Assembly: GCA_950097015.1 (NCBI GenBank)
Contig: CATNEN010000003.1
Span: forward strand, 9,963,501 to 10,027,500
Direction of reading: 5' to 3'
From: Macrostomum hystrix
Lineage: Eukaryota; Platyhelminthes; Macrostomidae
DNA length: 64,000 bases
The notes below the pieces were generated by a model. That model was given only the letters and a program-made list of their open reading frames with translations. It had not been told where the DNA came from and ran no database searches. Positions 21,609 through 33,417 of this stretch are shown piece after piece. Position 1 is the stretch's first letter. Each line of letters opens with the position of its first letter. Position numbers and translations under genes: made by a program.

Positions 21609-21692
21609 AGTGTTACAGAATACAGTATGCTCAAAGTCTATGGACTCAGTCTTTCTTTTCCTGTCAGACGCTCCCAAATGATTGCGGCAGGC

Positions 21693-24600
21693 CTAGTGGA
21701 AGCACACTTCGCCAACTTCAAGAGCGGCTCCGTTGGCAGGCAGGTCGGACGCCTGCAGGTCGCGAATCGGCAGCAGGTGTGGCCGGCCGGACACCACCAG
21801 GCGCTGCTGACGACCTCCAGCTCCTGACGGCTGTTTCGATGCGGTTGGGAAGTGAAACTTTTTGATCAATGAAATGGCGTAAGTCAAGTGCTCATTCGCT
21901 GATCCTGAGAATACTTTGCCCGAGGATACACACTCAGACAGGTTCGTACACCTGCCCTGACTTTCTCATCTTCAGACACTGTATAATAGGTGTAAATTTG
22001 ACTGCAAGTCCCGAAACCTTCCCAAAATCCAGATGTGCAGCCGACAGCACAGCCGCAGCTATTGCGCGGCACACGTGAAGCTGCGCACGGCTGTTCTGTC
22101 CATAGACTGGTGAGAGGCCAGTCAACTATCGCCATCAACTACCCCAGCTAATTCTGGTACTCATTTAACAGCTGGGTGAGCTGAAGCAATGCCGAGTCAA
22201 GTGTCCTGCTAAAGCGCACAAATTGTTCCCTTGGAATCGAACCATCGATGTTTCAGTGAGTAGTCCGAAGCTCTAACCACTGAGTGATTGACTCAACTCC
22301 CCAATGGGCTACAACCCCCCCCCAAAAAGCCTCGAGTACTTCGTAATTTTTCATACCCATTGGCTGCAGGGCTACAATAAATTCTGAATCTATTAGTTCT
22401 GAATGCTAATTATTGCTTACACGACAACCGTCGCTAGAGATGCTGTAACCAATGCGCCTCGCCTTTACGCCAGTCGCGTGAGTAAGCAGCTCGTCGTTGT
22501 CTGCGAATAGTCGCACACTGCGACCTTCAGCCTTGGCGCTGGAGTTGGTGAAGCAGTTCAGGGCCAGAGTCTGACTGGCAGTCGCGCTGCGCCGCTTCAG
22601 ATGGTTCAGCTGGCTGCCTTCCACTTCGTATTGCAGCTGTGAAGTTGCAGTCGCATTGTGATCAGTCATAGATCATATAGGCTTTAGTTGAGCTTTTGCA
22701 GAAGAAAGACTACGATGATATTTCAAATACCCACATTTTTCTCAGTATCTCCAAAAATACTCAACCAATGGTCATGAAAATCCAGAACACGGGCACAAAT
22801 TTTCCGTTCTATTCGATGAAACAACTTGCAGAATCACAAAACATCGACATTGTCGAGATATTCAATAACTCTCGTCTGAGTGTCTTCACAGAATTTGGGC
22901 GCAGCCGCAGAGAAAAGGCTTGGGGGCTTGTCCTGCAATTTACACCCCTGAGGGTCAACCTCCAAGACACAGTTAAGTATACACTGCCTGACGATGTGAA
23001 AGTCAGGGCAGATAGATACACCTGTGACCCCTGTGTGAGTGTACTCAGGAGTGCTCAGGAGTCAGCGAAATGGGCAGAATTGCCTCCTCGCTGGCAGCGG
23101 GGTATAGAGTCACCAAATGATGTGCCATTGCCCGCAGCCCTCCTGCAATTATTATTATTTTATTAACCATATCGGCTTATTTTTGTTGTTTTAATAGTAT
23201 TGGTAATGTTATAGTTATTTCATCGTAAAGGGCGAAAAATTTAGATTCAATTGGTGGACTTTCACAAAACCGGTCATTCGGTTTCGAGTATCGTGAAGTT
23301 GGCAGTGGGTGTTTAAAATACCACCTGTGGTCTTCCCCTCGATTCGATAGGTCAACTCACATCTCCCTGTCCAAGAGCTTCCTCTACCAGCCAGCTGTTG
23401 CCGCCATCGACGGTACTCTTAGCCGTCGCGGCAGTCAGCACCCGACGTCGCTTCGGAGCCACGCAGGTTTGACGTGTATCGCGTCGACAGAGCAGTCGCA
23501 CCGCGTCGATGCTTCGTCCGCCATTGGGATCGATCCAATAGCGACCCGTGCCAAGCTGCGGCTTGACTGCAAAGAGGTGAGCGCACGTGACCGCGGGCGC
23601 CGATTCGGTGCCATCGACGAAACGAGACGCCGGCGTCAGGGACGAAGCGTCGTTTAGCAGAGCCTGCGAGCTGCCAGTTGATTCATTGGCGATGCGAGCC
23701 TAGCAAAGCGAAATGCGTCCATTTCTCAGTCCTGGATGTGGATATGTGGATCAACTGAAATCAAATGGATTAATTACCTGAGGTCCAGGTGGGCCCCTCG
23801 GACCCTCGCGTCCCCGAGAGCCGCGGTAGCCCTTGGGACCCGGTGGGCCGCGTTGTCCCGGCGCTCCGCGCTCTCCTCTCGACCCTGTCTGGCCGCGCGT
23901 ACCGCGGTAGCCGGCCCGACCGGGGAATCCGAATGTGCCGGCTTCACCGCGCGGTCCCGGATCGCCCTCAGTTCCAGTTGCTCCGCGAGGACCTTCGGGA
24001 CCACTGGGACCATTAGCGCCTTTCCATCCGTCGGGTCCGCGCTCTCCAACAGCGCCGGCTTCGCCAAGAAATCCCTTCTCGCCGGGATCGCCAGGATAGC
24101 CGGCGCTTCCATTAAGTCCCGGATTTCCGACAGCGCCAGGCGCGCCGGTGTCGCCTCGAGCGCCACGCTGACCGGTGCGGCCTCGAGCTCCCTCGACACC
24201 CGAACTTCCGCTCTCGCCGCGTTGTCCCAAATTTCCGACGCTGCCCGGCTCGCCTAGCTGACCCTTGCTACCCTTGGCACCTACTGGACCCTTCGGACCC
24301 AGCGGACCAGTCGGACCGGCTGAACCGCGTCCGCCGACGTCGCCAACATCGCCTCGTTGTCCCTCACGACCAATGGCACCTTTGAATCCCTGAACGAGGC
24401 CAAAATGAAAAAAGCCATTTTATGATCTTACCCATAGACAGTTAAAGCATGCATCAGTAATTCAGTCTGAGCGTGCGGCAGTACATGATTGTTTTGCGTT
24501 CCAAATTTATACGCTCGTATGGCCAAAGTAATCGGCAAGACTGACATAGCATGCGGTGGCCATAGACATTGCGTGGGCGCGCAACAACCGGCCCTCATTG

Positions 24601-27600
24601 GTAGTCTGCAAACTAACCCTAGAAAATGATGCAATAGTTTACGGACTAAACATCTGAACGCAGCTTTACAAAAAATCATCGATTACACCTGCCATAATTG
24701 CGTCAGATGTGCAATCAGAGGCAACTTTTGCTGCATCTGAAGGCAGCGCATGGCTTTCTAGTCCATGGACTGTGAGGACACCACAATCACCCTCAATTAC
24801 CCCAGCTGATGCTAGTACCCGTCTATGAAGCAGTTCAGAGTTTAACGTCCAGCTAAAGGACACAAAAACAAATCTTTCCAGTGAAATACAATATTCGAAC
24901 CCGCGACCGAAGTAAAGAGTCCGACGCTCAAACCATTAGGATACAACCTTTAGAAGGGTGGCGCAATGATGCCACTTGCAAATTAAATCCTCGGGCTAAT
25001 GGCCCGAGGTCTCATTCTCATTATCTTATGAATTATGGAAATTGAATTTTTTAGAGCATTGCAAACCAGACTCAACAAATAACTCAACCTCACCTTCTCG
25101 CCAATGTGTCCCGGATCTCCAGTACTACCAGCCTCTCCAACAGGGCCAGGGAAGCCTGTGGCGCCGACTTTGCCGACAACGCCAGGCGATCCGGCGCGAC
25201 CAGCTGATCCATACGGTCCGGCGTCGCCAACGTCGCCCTTCTGGCCGGCCTCGCCGGGTTGACCGCGGTCGCCCTTTCGTCCCATTGCGCCGCGCTCGCC
25301 GACAACGCCAGCCTCACCGCGTCGACCCTCGAATCCGGGCGAACCGGCCGGACCGGGCAAGCCGGCCACGCCTTCAAAACCGTTTGCGCCGCGTTCTCCG
25401 GCCCCGCCGTCAGCGCCGGGGGCACCAGCTTCGCCCGGACGGCCTAGTTGGCCGGGCGCACCGGCCTCGCCAACAAAGCCGACAATACCAGTTGGACCGC
25501 CGGAGCCGACTGGTCCGCGACGTCCGGCAAATCCGGCGACGCCCTTGGCGCCCTTCTCACCTGGGGCACCGGGAGCGCCTTGTGCTCCGACAGCACCTAT
25601 GGGACCCTGATTAAGGAGATTTTTCTGTAGATTATAAATGCATTTAACACAACCTAATGGCAATAGTTAATGTTAATTAGGCCAGATGTGCCATCTGAAG
25701 GCTGCGTACGGCTGTTCAGTCCATGGACGGGGACGCCACACCCACCTTCAACCAGCTAATGCTGGTACCCATTTAACAGCTAAGTGTCTTGCTAAAGCTT
25801 ACCTTAGAGTCCAAAGCTCTAACCACAAGGCTGCAACCCCTGAATCCCGCACAATCTGGTATCGTTGATAAGCAAATTTAAAGAGTGGCACTCACAGGCG
25901 GTCCGGCAAGTCCCACTGGACCAGTGAAACCCGAGTCGCCGGGTATTCCGTCGTATCCGGCGCGACCCTTCGCTCCGGTGGCTCCCTTTGGCCCGGGAAA
26001 AGCGACAGGTGCCAGGGAGCGACCGCTTGCCCGATAGCGAATCACCTTGCCAGACTCGCCAACTTCGCCCTGCTCATTTGGAACATGTAGTGCCGACTTC
26101 TTAAATTAAATTGAGTCTTTGCAGTAAGAGCCAGTGTTTACGGCACGAAGCCCTCTAGCTAGGAATTAAATATACGAGCTATTAAACAAGAGATAAGGAG
26201 GGGGCTGAAGGGTAAGAGCTGGGGGAGGATGGGGGGAGGAAAGAGAGACGAGCAGCTAGCCAGTCAGAGACGAGGGAAAGGAATGAGAAGTGAGGGTTAG
26301 ATAATTAGTTTAACAGATAGCGGGAGAGAGGAGAAAGTACAAATAAGAGGGCCCGCGAGCGTAGACAACCTTAACAAGCACAGAGAGAAGGGGGAAGTAA
26401 TGACAGTTTAGATAGCATATGTTGGTTTCGATTGATTACACACAGTTGGTTAATTGCCACTCACCTTTACTCCACTCTTTCCTTTATCACCGAGATCACC
26501 TTTCTCGCCTCGAGAGCCCCTCTCGCCTTTGGAGCCAGTTGTGCCGTTGACACCAGGTGGACCGGATACACCCTACAGATGATAATGCGTTGGTGATGTG
26601 AATGCGTTGGTGATGTGAATGCATTGGTGATGTGAATGCATCGGTGATGTGAATGCATTGGTGATGTGAATGCATCGGTGATGTGAATGCATTGGTGATG
26701 TGAATGCATCGGTGATGTGAATGCATTTGTGATGTGAATGCATTGGTGATGTGAATGCATTGGTGATGTGAATGCATTTTTGATGTGAATGCATTGGTGA
26801 TGTGAATGCATCGGTGATTCGGACAAGTAGGTAATGTAAATTTGTGGACTCACAGCCGCTCCCTGCGATCCCCAAGGTCCAGTGGCTCCTTCGAAGCCCT
26901 TCACGCCGACATCACCAGTCGATCCGCGTCCGCCAGCCGCGCCCTCGTCGCCGACCTCTCCGGCGTTGCCGCGCGGCCCGGTGAATCCCGCGAAGCCCTG
27001 TGCGCCGGGCTCTCCAACAGCACCGGGAGTTCCAGGCTCGCCAGGAGTGCCCGGCGGTCCGGGCGATCCTCGCGGACCCGCAGCTCCTTTGGCTCCGGCA
27101 GCACCGATTGGGCCGCGCTGGCCTGGATCGCCCAGAGCGCCGCCAGCGCCGTCTGGCCCGGCGACGCCGATCAGACCAGGCCGTCCCGGTGCGCCGACAC
27201 CGCCGGCGCTGCCCTTTGGACCGGCGGAGCCCGGGGTGCCCCGAGGACCGGCTGCGCCCGGCTGGCCCTGAGGAGTGCAGTACCATATAAAATACCATTG
27301 GTGGAGGAGATAGAATGGTGGTATGAGTTAGAAAGATTAGAGATAGGGATAAAATAGTTGTGAGGATAGAGGGATGGGATAAAGAGATTGGTGCGAGGAT
27401 GGGATAGGATGATGAGATCGATGATTGATCAATAAAACAGTCCGACAGACTGAGTTCACGATAGAGAAGGCAGAGTTAGAGTAGGGACAAAATTATGACA
27501 GAGAAGGCATTCGAAGGAGGAGCTCACGTTGCTGCCCGGAGCTCCAGAACCGCCCTGCATTCCACGAATGCCGACAGGTCCAGTTGCTCCAATCACGCCA

Positions 27601-30600
27601 ACAGCCCCGTCCTTGCCAGCGTAGCCTTTCAAACCTGGTTTGCCTTTTGATCCTTGCCGACCTGGACGACCGGCGTTGCCCTGTAGTGCGAGTGTTCAAT
27701 TGCTAAATTGTCTATGGTGAAACAGTCTAAGGGCACAAGGTACATTTTGTCCGTTTCACTTCATCAACAAGGATTTTTTTGCAACCTCTGAACTGAGGCA
27801 CTCAACGGCACCAGTGACTTTCCGTAGGTCACTTTGGTTTTTAAACCAACTGTGTCTACCAGCCTTTAAAGGTCAGTAGACACCGAGGGAAGATACGAGG
27901 TCGACTGTACTGTCGGAATAAGTCAGAACAGTTGAATATTTCGACTCTTGAATATCTTGATTCTTGTTTCAAAAAGAAAGCGTCAAGAAGTTAGCCTGCA
28001 ATCTTCCATTTTCGAGTGTCTGCCATTGCTCCGTTGAATGTGTGGTGCGTGGCAGAGTGGTTAATGCGTTGGCCTCTCGTACCAAGGTCCCTGAGCTCGA
28101 TTCCGCGGCGAGGCCACTTTCATTTGGGGTACCGCCGCGGAGAAAATGCTTGGGGTATTTTCGTGTATTTTACGCCCTTAAGGGCCAACCTCCAAGGCAC
28201 TGTAAAAGTATACACTGCCTGAAGATAATAAAGTCAGGGCAGATGTACACACCTGTGTGAGGGTGTGCCTGCATATGGTATCAGTGTGCGTGTGTGCTCA
28301 GGAGTTAGCGAGGCCGTTATTTAAGTAAGCGTAAAAACTTGGAATGAATATTCTTGACGACTCACGTGTAGCCCGGGCTCGCCAGTCTTCCCAGTTGCTC
28401 CGTCGTTGCCGTCGCGTCCGTCTTCGCCCGAGTCGCCGGAATCGCCCGTCAGTCCGGTATCGCCCTTTGGCCCCGCTTCGCCTGGACTCCCCGGCAGTCC
28501 CGGCTGGCCCTCCTTGCCCTGCATGCCAGGTTCGCCGATGGCGCCCTTTCTACCGCTGGCGCCGCGCTGTCCCGCTTCGCCGCGTTCGCCGGGCTCTCCG
28601 CGGTCGCCCAGGCTGCCGGTGTCGCCGCCGCGGCCCGGATAGCCCGGCTGCGCGGCTGGCCCGGGACCGCCGGATTCTCCTTGTTCGCCCGGCGAGCCGC
28701 GCGGGCCTTGGCGACCCTTAGCGCCTTGGCGGCCGACTGGTCCGGCGGATCCCTTCAAGCCCGGCTCGCCCATGTCGCCGATATCGCCTCGGGTGCCCTT
28801 GACGCCCGGCAGTCCGGCGCGGCCTGGCTCTCCGGCGTTGCCAACAGCTCCGGGCGGTCCTGGCCTGCCTTTAGCTCCGGCCAGTCCACTCGCTCCGGGC
28901 AGGCCGGGGTCGCCCTTCTCACCGTGAGTGCCCAGCTCGCCCTGGGCGCCAGGGAAGCCCTCCGGACCCCGAAGGCCAGGCGAGCCCACAGGCCCGGCGA
29001 TGCCCGGCGAGCCTGGAAAACCAGTCGAACCGGAATCTCCAACCGGTCCGATAAGACCAGGAACGCCCTTCTCTCCGGCGTCGCCAAACGCTCCGGCTGG
29101 TCCAAAGTTGCCCATGTCGCCTGGACGTCCGGGCTCGCCCTCCTGACCCTTTGGACCCGGCGCTCCCGGTGGTCCGACCGGGCCGGGACCGCCCGGGTCG
29201 CCGATGGCTCCGTTGAGGCCAGGCTCGCCGATGTGCCCGACGCGACCCTCCGGACCGGCCGGTCCGCGATCGCCGCGCTCGCCTTTGCGTCCGGGGGATC
29301 CGGGCTCGCCGGCATTGCCTGCGTGACCGTCGAGGCCGACGTAGCCGTTCTGACCGGGCGAGCCCGGTGGTCCGGGCGGTCCGGGTGGTCCTGGCGAGCC
29401 TTTCAAACCGATGGGACCGGCAGGAGCTTCCGGTTGCAGGGAGCGGCGTGAACGCTTCTGAGGGGGTAGATTTTCCGGGTTCGATGTGACTTTATGGTGG
29501 CAGAAATTGGCGTACATGAAATTAGCTCGTGCTTAACAGTGGAAAGGAAAATTGTAATTAACAATAGAATCAATACAATATTATCAACAGTAATGGCCAA
29601 CATTCTGAATGGTGCAGGCGTACAATTATAAAATATTCTGATAGTGATAGTTCTTTAATCTGTGTGTTCCTGATTCATCCCTCCCCCCTGAGAAACGAAA
29701 TTGACGAGGCGGGAAAGATGAGACACGGGAGAGACGAGACAGAGAAGAGATGAGACACGTGAGAGATGAGTCACGGGAGAGACGAGACACGGGAGAGATG
29801 AGACACGGGAGAGATGAGACACGGGAGAGATGAGACACGGGAGAGACGAGTCACGGGAGAGATGAGACACGGGAGAGATGAGACACGGGAGAGATGAGAC
29901 ACGGGAGAGATGAGACACGGGAGAGATGAGACACGGGAGAGATGAGACACGGGAGAGACGAGTCACGGGAGAGATGAGACACGGGAGAGATGAGACACGG
30001 GAGAGATGAGACACGGGAGAGATGAGTCACGGGAGAGATGAGACACGGGAGAGATGAGTCACGGGAGAGACGAGACAGAGAAGATATGAAACACGGGAGA
30101 GACGAGACACGGGAGAGATGAGACACGGGAGAGATGAGACACGGGAGAGATGAGACACGGGAGAGATGAGACAGAGAAGAGATGAGACACGGGAGAGATG
30201 AGACACGGGAGAGATGAGACACGGGAGAGACGAGACACGGGAGAGATGAGACACGGGAGAGACGAGACACGGGAGAGATGAGACACGGGAGAGACGAGAC
30301 ACGGGAGAGATGAGACACGGGAGAGATGAGACAGAGAAGAGATGAGACACGGGAGAGATGAGACACGGGAGAGATGAGACACGGGAGAGATGAGACACGG
30401 GAGAGATGAGACACGGGAGAGATGAGACACGGGAGAGACGAGTCACGGGAGAGATGAGACACGGGAGAGATGAGACACGGGAGAGATGAGACACGGGAGA
30501 GATGAGTCACGGGAGAGATGAGACACGGGAGAGATGAGTCACGGGAGAGACGAGACAGAGAAGATATGAAACACGGGAGAGACGAGACACGGGAGAGATG

Positions 30601-31311
30601 AGACACGGGAGAGATGAGACACGGGAGAGATGAGACACGGGAGAGATGAGACAGAGAAGAGATGAGACACGGGAGAGATGAGACACGGGAGAGATGAGAC
30701 ACGGGAGAGACGAGACACGGGAGAGATGAGACACGGGAGAGACGAGACACGGGAGAGATGAGACACGGGAGAGACGAGACACGGGAGAGATGAGACACGG
30801 GAGAGATGAGACAGAGAAGAGATGAGACACGGGAGAGATGAGACACGGGAGAGATGAGACACGGGAGAGACGAGTCACGGGAGAGATGAGACACGGGAGA
30901 GATGAGTCACGGGAGAGATGAGACACGGGAGAGATGAGTCACGGGAGAGACGAGACAGAGAAGATATGAAACACGGGAGAGACGAGACACGGGAGAGTTG
31001 AGTGCGAGACGACAGATGAGAGATTGTCGATATTTTGAATTCAATGCCGTACTCCTCATATTAACACAGCTGTCTAATGCTGACTTGAAAAGCGTAATAT
31101 TTATTTTTAAAGTCTCACCGAATTCACATCATTTGCAAGCGAATCTACAATGAACAAAAAATTCGAGGATGACAGATTAACAAAGAAAACGGCTATAACT
31201 TCAGAAGCTGCAATAGAATATTAAATACGACCGTATATATTTACCGTGGCACAGAACCAGCACAGTTAGAACCAGCAGCACTGCCGCGGAGCACCGTGAC
31301 AGCCAAGCCAT
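21693..31311 (-). CDS. fibrillar collagen alpha chain (divergent pair, minus-strand member)
   Basis: Eleven exons fit in phase: 31311-31245, 29531-28366, 27680-27528, 27267-26854, 26572-26465, 26069-25896, 25606-25094, 24389-23778, 23699-23361, 22636-22421 and 21830-21693 (about 1299 aa). Exon 1 is a signal peptide (AVLLVLTVLVLCH). A short N-terminal region with a furin-like RSRRS precedes the Gly-X-Y helix, which starts at about residue 61 and is about 1009 residues long. A COLFI C-propeptide (YWIDPNGGRSIDA, LNCFTN, LPIRD, GEVCF) completes the chain. The helix has a Gly-to-Ala site (GPAAQP) and a break in exon 6 (VIRYRAS, LAPVAFP). The two interchain cysteines of COLFI are absent. No VWC or TSPN N-propeptide is seen. 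It is a secreted extracellular-matrix fibril former. Exon 6 has the weakest splice acceptor. Confidence 0.9.
21925..22020 (-). mobile_element. SINE-B fragment
   Basis: Contains the family segment CCTGACTTTCTCATC (minus-strand GATGAGAAAGTCAGG) and the TAAATTTGACTGCAAG region. It abuts a SINE-A copy in the same orientation, so the two may be a composite or a nested pair. It lies in the last intron of the collagen gene. Confidence 0.6.
22026..22298 (-). mobile_element. SINE-A copy
   Basis: The minus-strand reading gives a degenerate tRNA-like head near 22298 and the family body (GTGCTGTCGGCTGCACATCT reversed at 22030-22050, and TTAACAGCTGGGTGAGC). The palindromic core is altered (GTCCATAGACTGG). 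Intronic in the collagen gene. Confidence 0.8.
22720..23345 (+). repeat. unclassified dispersed repeat (Rep-C), copy 2, split by a SINE-B
   Basis: 22740-22885 and 23255-23345 align with two blocks of the copy at 9735-10880. SINE-B sits between them, so the SINE probably inserted into an older repeat. It lies inside the intron between COLFI exons 9 and 10. Confidence 0.5.
22897..23160 (+). mobile_element. SINE-B copy, 5'-truncated
   Basis: Starts at CGCAGCCGCAGAGAAAAGGC and runs through CAGGAGTCAGCGAAATGGGC to a CAATTATTATTATTTTATT tail. The tRNA-like head is missing. This is one of the best-preserved 3' ends of the family. Confidence 0.85.
24684..24955 (-). mobile_element. SINE-A copy
   Basis: Minus-strand copy with a recognisable head (near 24955), an AAGGACACAAA-type segment and a palindrome-like TAGTCCATGGACTG. 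Intronic in the minus-strand collagen gene (exons 7/8). Confidence 0.8.
25682..25843 (-). mobile_element. SINE-A copy, internally deleted
   Basis: Minus-strand body (TACCCATTTAACAGCTAAGTG, CAGTCCATGGAC) with the tRNA-like box B lost. Intronic in the collagen gene (exons 6/7). Confidence 0.75.
26167..26400. repeat. purine-rich intronic tract
   Basis: The plus strand is strongly purine-rich (GGAGGATGGGGGGAGGAAAG and similar), so the collagen transcript is pyrimidine-rich here. A milder tract lies at 27300-27500. No clear unit is seen. Confidence 0.6.
26584..26815. repeat. 17-bp minisatellite, about 13 copies
   Basis: Unit GATGTGAATGCATTGGT with C/T variation, filling most of the intron between collagen exons 4 and 5. 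Since 17 is not divisible by three, all frames merge into one His/Thr-rich false ORF. Confidence 0.95.
28040..28313 (+). mobile_element. SINE-B copy with intact tRNA-like head
   Basis: The head reads GTGGCAGAGTGGTTAATGCG, then CCTCTCGTACCAAG and GAGCTCGATTCCGCGGCGAG (A- and B-box-like). The body follows to CAGGAGTTAGCGAGG. It is the clearest head of this family in the window and is intronic in the minus-strand collagen. Confidence 0.85.
29708..31005. repeat. 16-bp minisatellite with higher-order structure, about 80 copies
   Basis: Unit GAGATGAGACACGGGA with GAGTCACG, GAGACGAG and CAGAGAAG variants, filling most of collagen intron 1. A rare variant, CAGAGAAGATATGAAACACG, recurs at about 30073, 30553 and 30953, spacings of 480 and 400 bp (30 and 25 units). 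This shows block duplication. Confidence 0.95.
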
Positions 31312-33417
31312 GCAGCTAGACTCCTGAGCCCGACAATCGTAGAATTTTCTCCGATCCCGACTCAGTTAATGCGCTCTGTGCGTGGCGATCAGGTCTGCCT
31401 ACGATCTGATCCTGTTGGCCACGCCTAAAGTATTCGTTGGTTCAATCTGAATTCTTATCCGCCTATGCCTTCCTGTTTTTGCAGTATTTTAAAAACCGCC
31501 TGTGCAGCAGCATCAACTACGGTTGTGGCGGCGGTTGGGTCGACTCCAGCTACGAAAGGCAGACAGGAAGGAACAGAATGTTGGCCCAGGTAGGGCAAGG
31601 ATTGAGGGCGAGATGGGCGAGAGGGGACCGGACGAAGGGAACCAAGTACTTGCGGTACCTCTGTGCCGAAGCTTGCCCTCAGCAGCGACGTCTTGCACCC
31701 TAAGCCAATGCCGACGGTAAGCTGGCGGGATAGAACTAGACTGGTGAAGGCCATAGCTTCCACTGCTTGCACATTCTTTGATGCAGTTCGGGTTCTGGGA
31801 ACTACGCCAGGAGGCAAAAGGGAAGGAAAGGAACATTTTTGCTTCTGGCGTAAAGGTCGAGGTGGTGGGTGCCAGTACCTGGTCTGTTCAGTTTTGCTGG
31901 TGAATTGGTAAATCAGCTGACGCCATTTGCAATGTACATCACAGCCCAGTGTTGGAGAAGACTGGGAGCGTTACAGAGTAAATGTGCGGCATCAACCAAT
32001 ACATAGGGTGGTCCAAAAAGAAATATTTCGAAGCTTGTACGGATAATACTGGCTGTTATTGATGACTGAAACTGTTCGACAAAAATATCAAGTGAATGTC
32101 TCATCAAAGAATCAGTGAATCAAAGATCAAAGATATGAGGAGAAAATAATGTAAGCAGTTTAAGCCGAGTGTAAGCCGACCCACGCTTTTAACGAAAGTG
32201 TTAGGTAATACATAAATATAATGAAACCTAGCCCAATTTGACAGTTTTAGACTCGATTAATTCCGGTACAGTTATCTAACTGAAGCACCTGAGAATTAAA
32301 TATCTCGCTCGAGGACAGGCATAATTGTTTCTCTTTCGTCGTACTTCCGACCGTTGAAAGCCTGTAGCTCCATAACAGCAATATTAGTGATAATAACATT
32401 AATATTAATAATAACTATTATAATTGCTCATCATCTGGTGACACTAGACCCGCAGCCAGCGAGGAGGCAATTCTGCTTATATCGCTGACTCCTGAGCACA
32501 CACGCACACAGATACTGTACGCAGGCACACACTCACACAGGTGTGTACATCTGCCCTGACTTTCTCATCGTCAGGCAGCTGTTACACTTTCACTGCACCT
32601 TGGCGATTCGCCCTCAAGGGAGTAAATTGCAGGACAATGCCCCAAGCCTTCTCTCCGCAGCTGCGCCCCAAATTAATGTGGCCTCGCCGCGGAATCGAGC
32701 ATATGGACTTTGATACGAGACTACGAGAGGCAAACACGTTTTTGTAAATAGCGGTCCCTAGGACAAAGAAAAATCAAGAGAATTCATAAATGATAAATGT
32801 TAGATTTAAAGGACTTGGTGTGCTAAGTAGCTAAATAACGGTAACAGTTTTACTCGTATGTACATTTAGCTCTTATTAGATATTCCATAGTCTACAAGTC
32901 TTAGCAGTCGAGACAGCAAAAGCCGATTTATCCTAAATGATCAACGAAAAACATATTGCCCAATATATTGCAACTGACATGATGCCCTTTCATAAAACAA
33001 ATCCAGACTATGAAGAATTCTTTGAACCACCCTCTAGCCCCCAATCCAGCCCGATAGCGAACAAGGGTCGATTCGAGTAAACGAACAGTGAAATCCACAG
33101 CTGCGTTCGTTTGTTCGATAGCTTCCTTACAGCCTTACCAATCAATTCCCTTCCCTCACCCAGCACCACAAAGCACTGTATTCCACTCGGCAATGGGACT
33201 CCGGTACCCCGACGGCCTAGCGGAACAGGATTTTTTCAGCTTCAACCTATCGAAGCAGTCCTTCCTGGTTGGTCTTTTTCTCTCCAGTGTGTTTTCTGCA
33301 TCCCGTGTGCAAATTTTTTAGCTTTTCTAATCTGCAAAGCAGCTAGAGACAGACAGAGCGAAAGGGGACAGACAGACAGACAGCGCGACCGTCTGTCAAT
33401 TCCTGACTGCGGCAGCC
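31312..33417. other. intergenic region between the divergent collagen genes
   Basis: About 2.1 kb separate the two start codons, so any shared promoter or enhancers must lie here or in first introns. A GC-richer block at 31500-31830 has no recognised product. A SINE-B copy occupies 32430-32745. A short CAGA repeat lies at 33367-33382, upstream of the plus-strand ATG. No TATA box was confidently found. Confidence 0.6.
32430..32745 (-). mobile_element. SINE-B copy
   Basis: Minus-strand copy. GGTGACACTAGACCCGCAGC (its 3' end) is at 32441 and the head region (GGCCTCGCCGCGGAATCGAG) is near 32690. It lies in the collagen intergenic region. Confidence 0.85.

Noticed and set aside
28681-29451. 256-codon ORF antisense to collagen
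   Set aside because: Gly-X-Y codon periodicity keeps the opposite strand open; no independent evidence.
29626-30926. ORFs up to 347 codons (SHLSRVSSLPCLISP-type)
   Set aside because: 16-bp satellite in collagen intron 1; the frames merge because the unit lacks stops.
31455-31817. 120-codon ORF in the collagen intergenic region
   Set aside because: No domain, starts and stops arbitrary; may be an old repeat.
31998-32040. Possible second mariner end (AGGGTGGTCCAAAAAG)
   Set aside because: Short match only; no partner end and no transposase.
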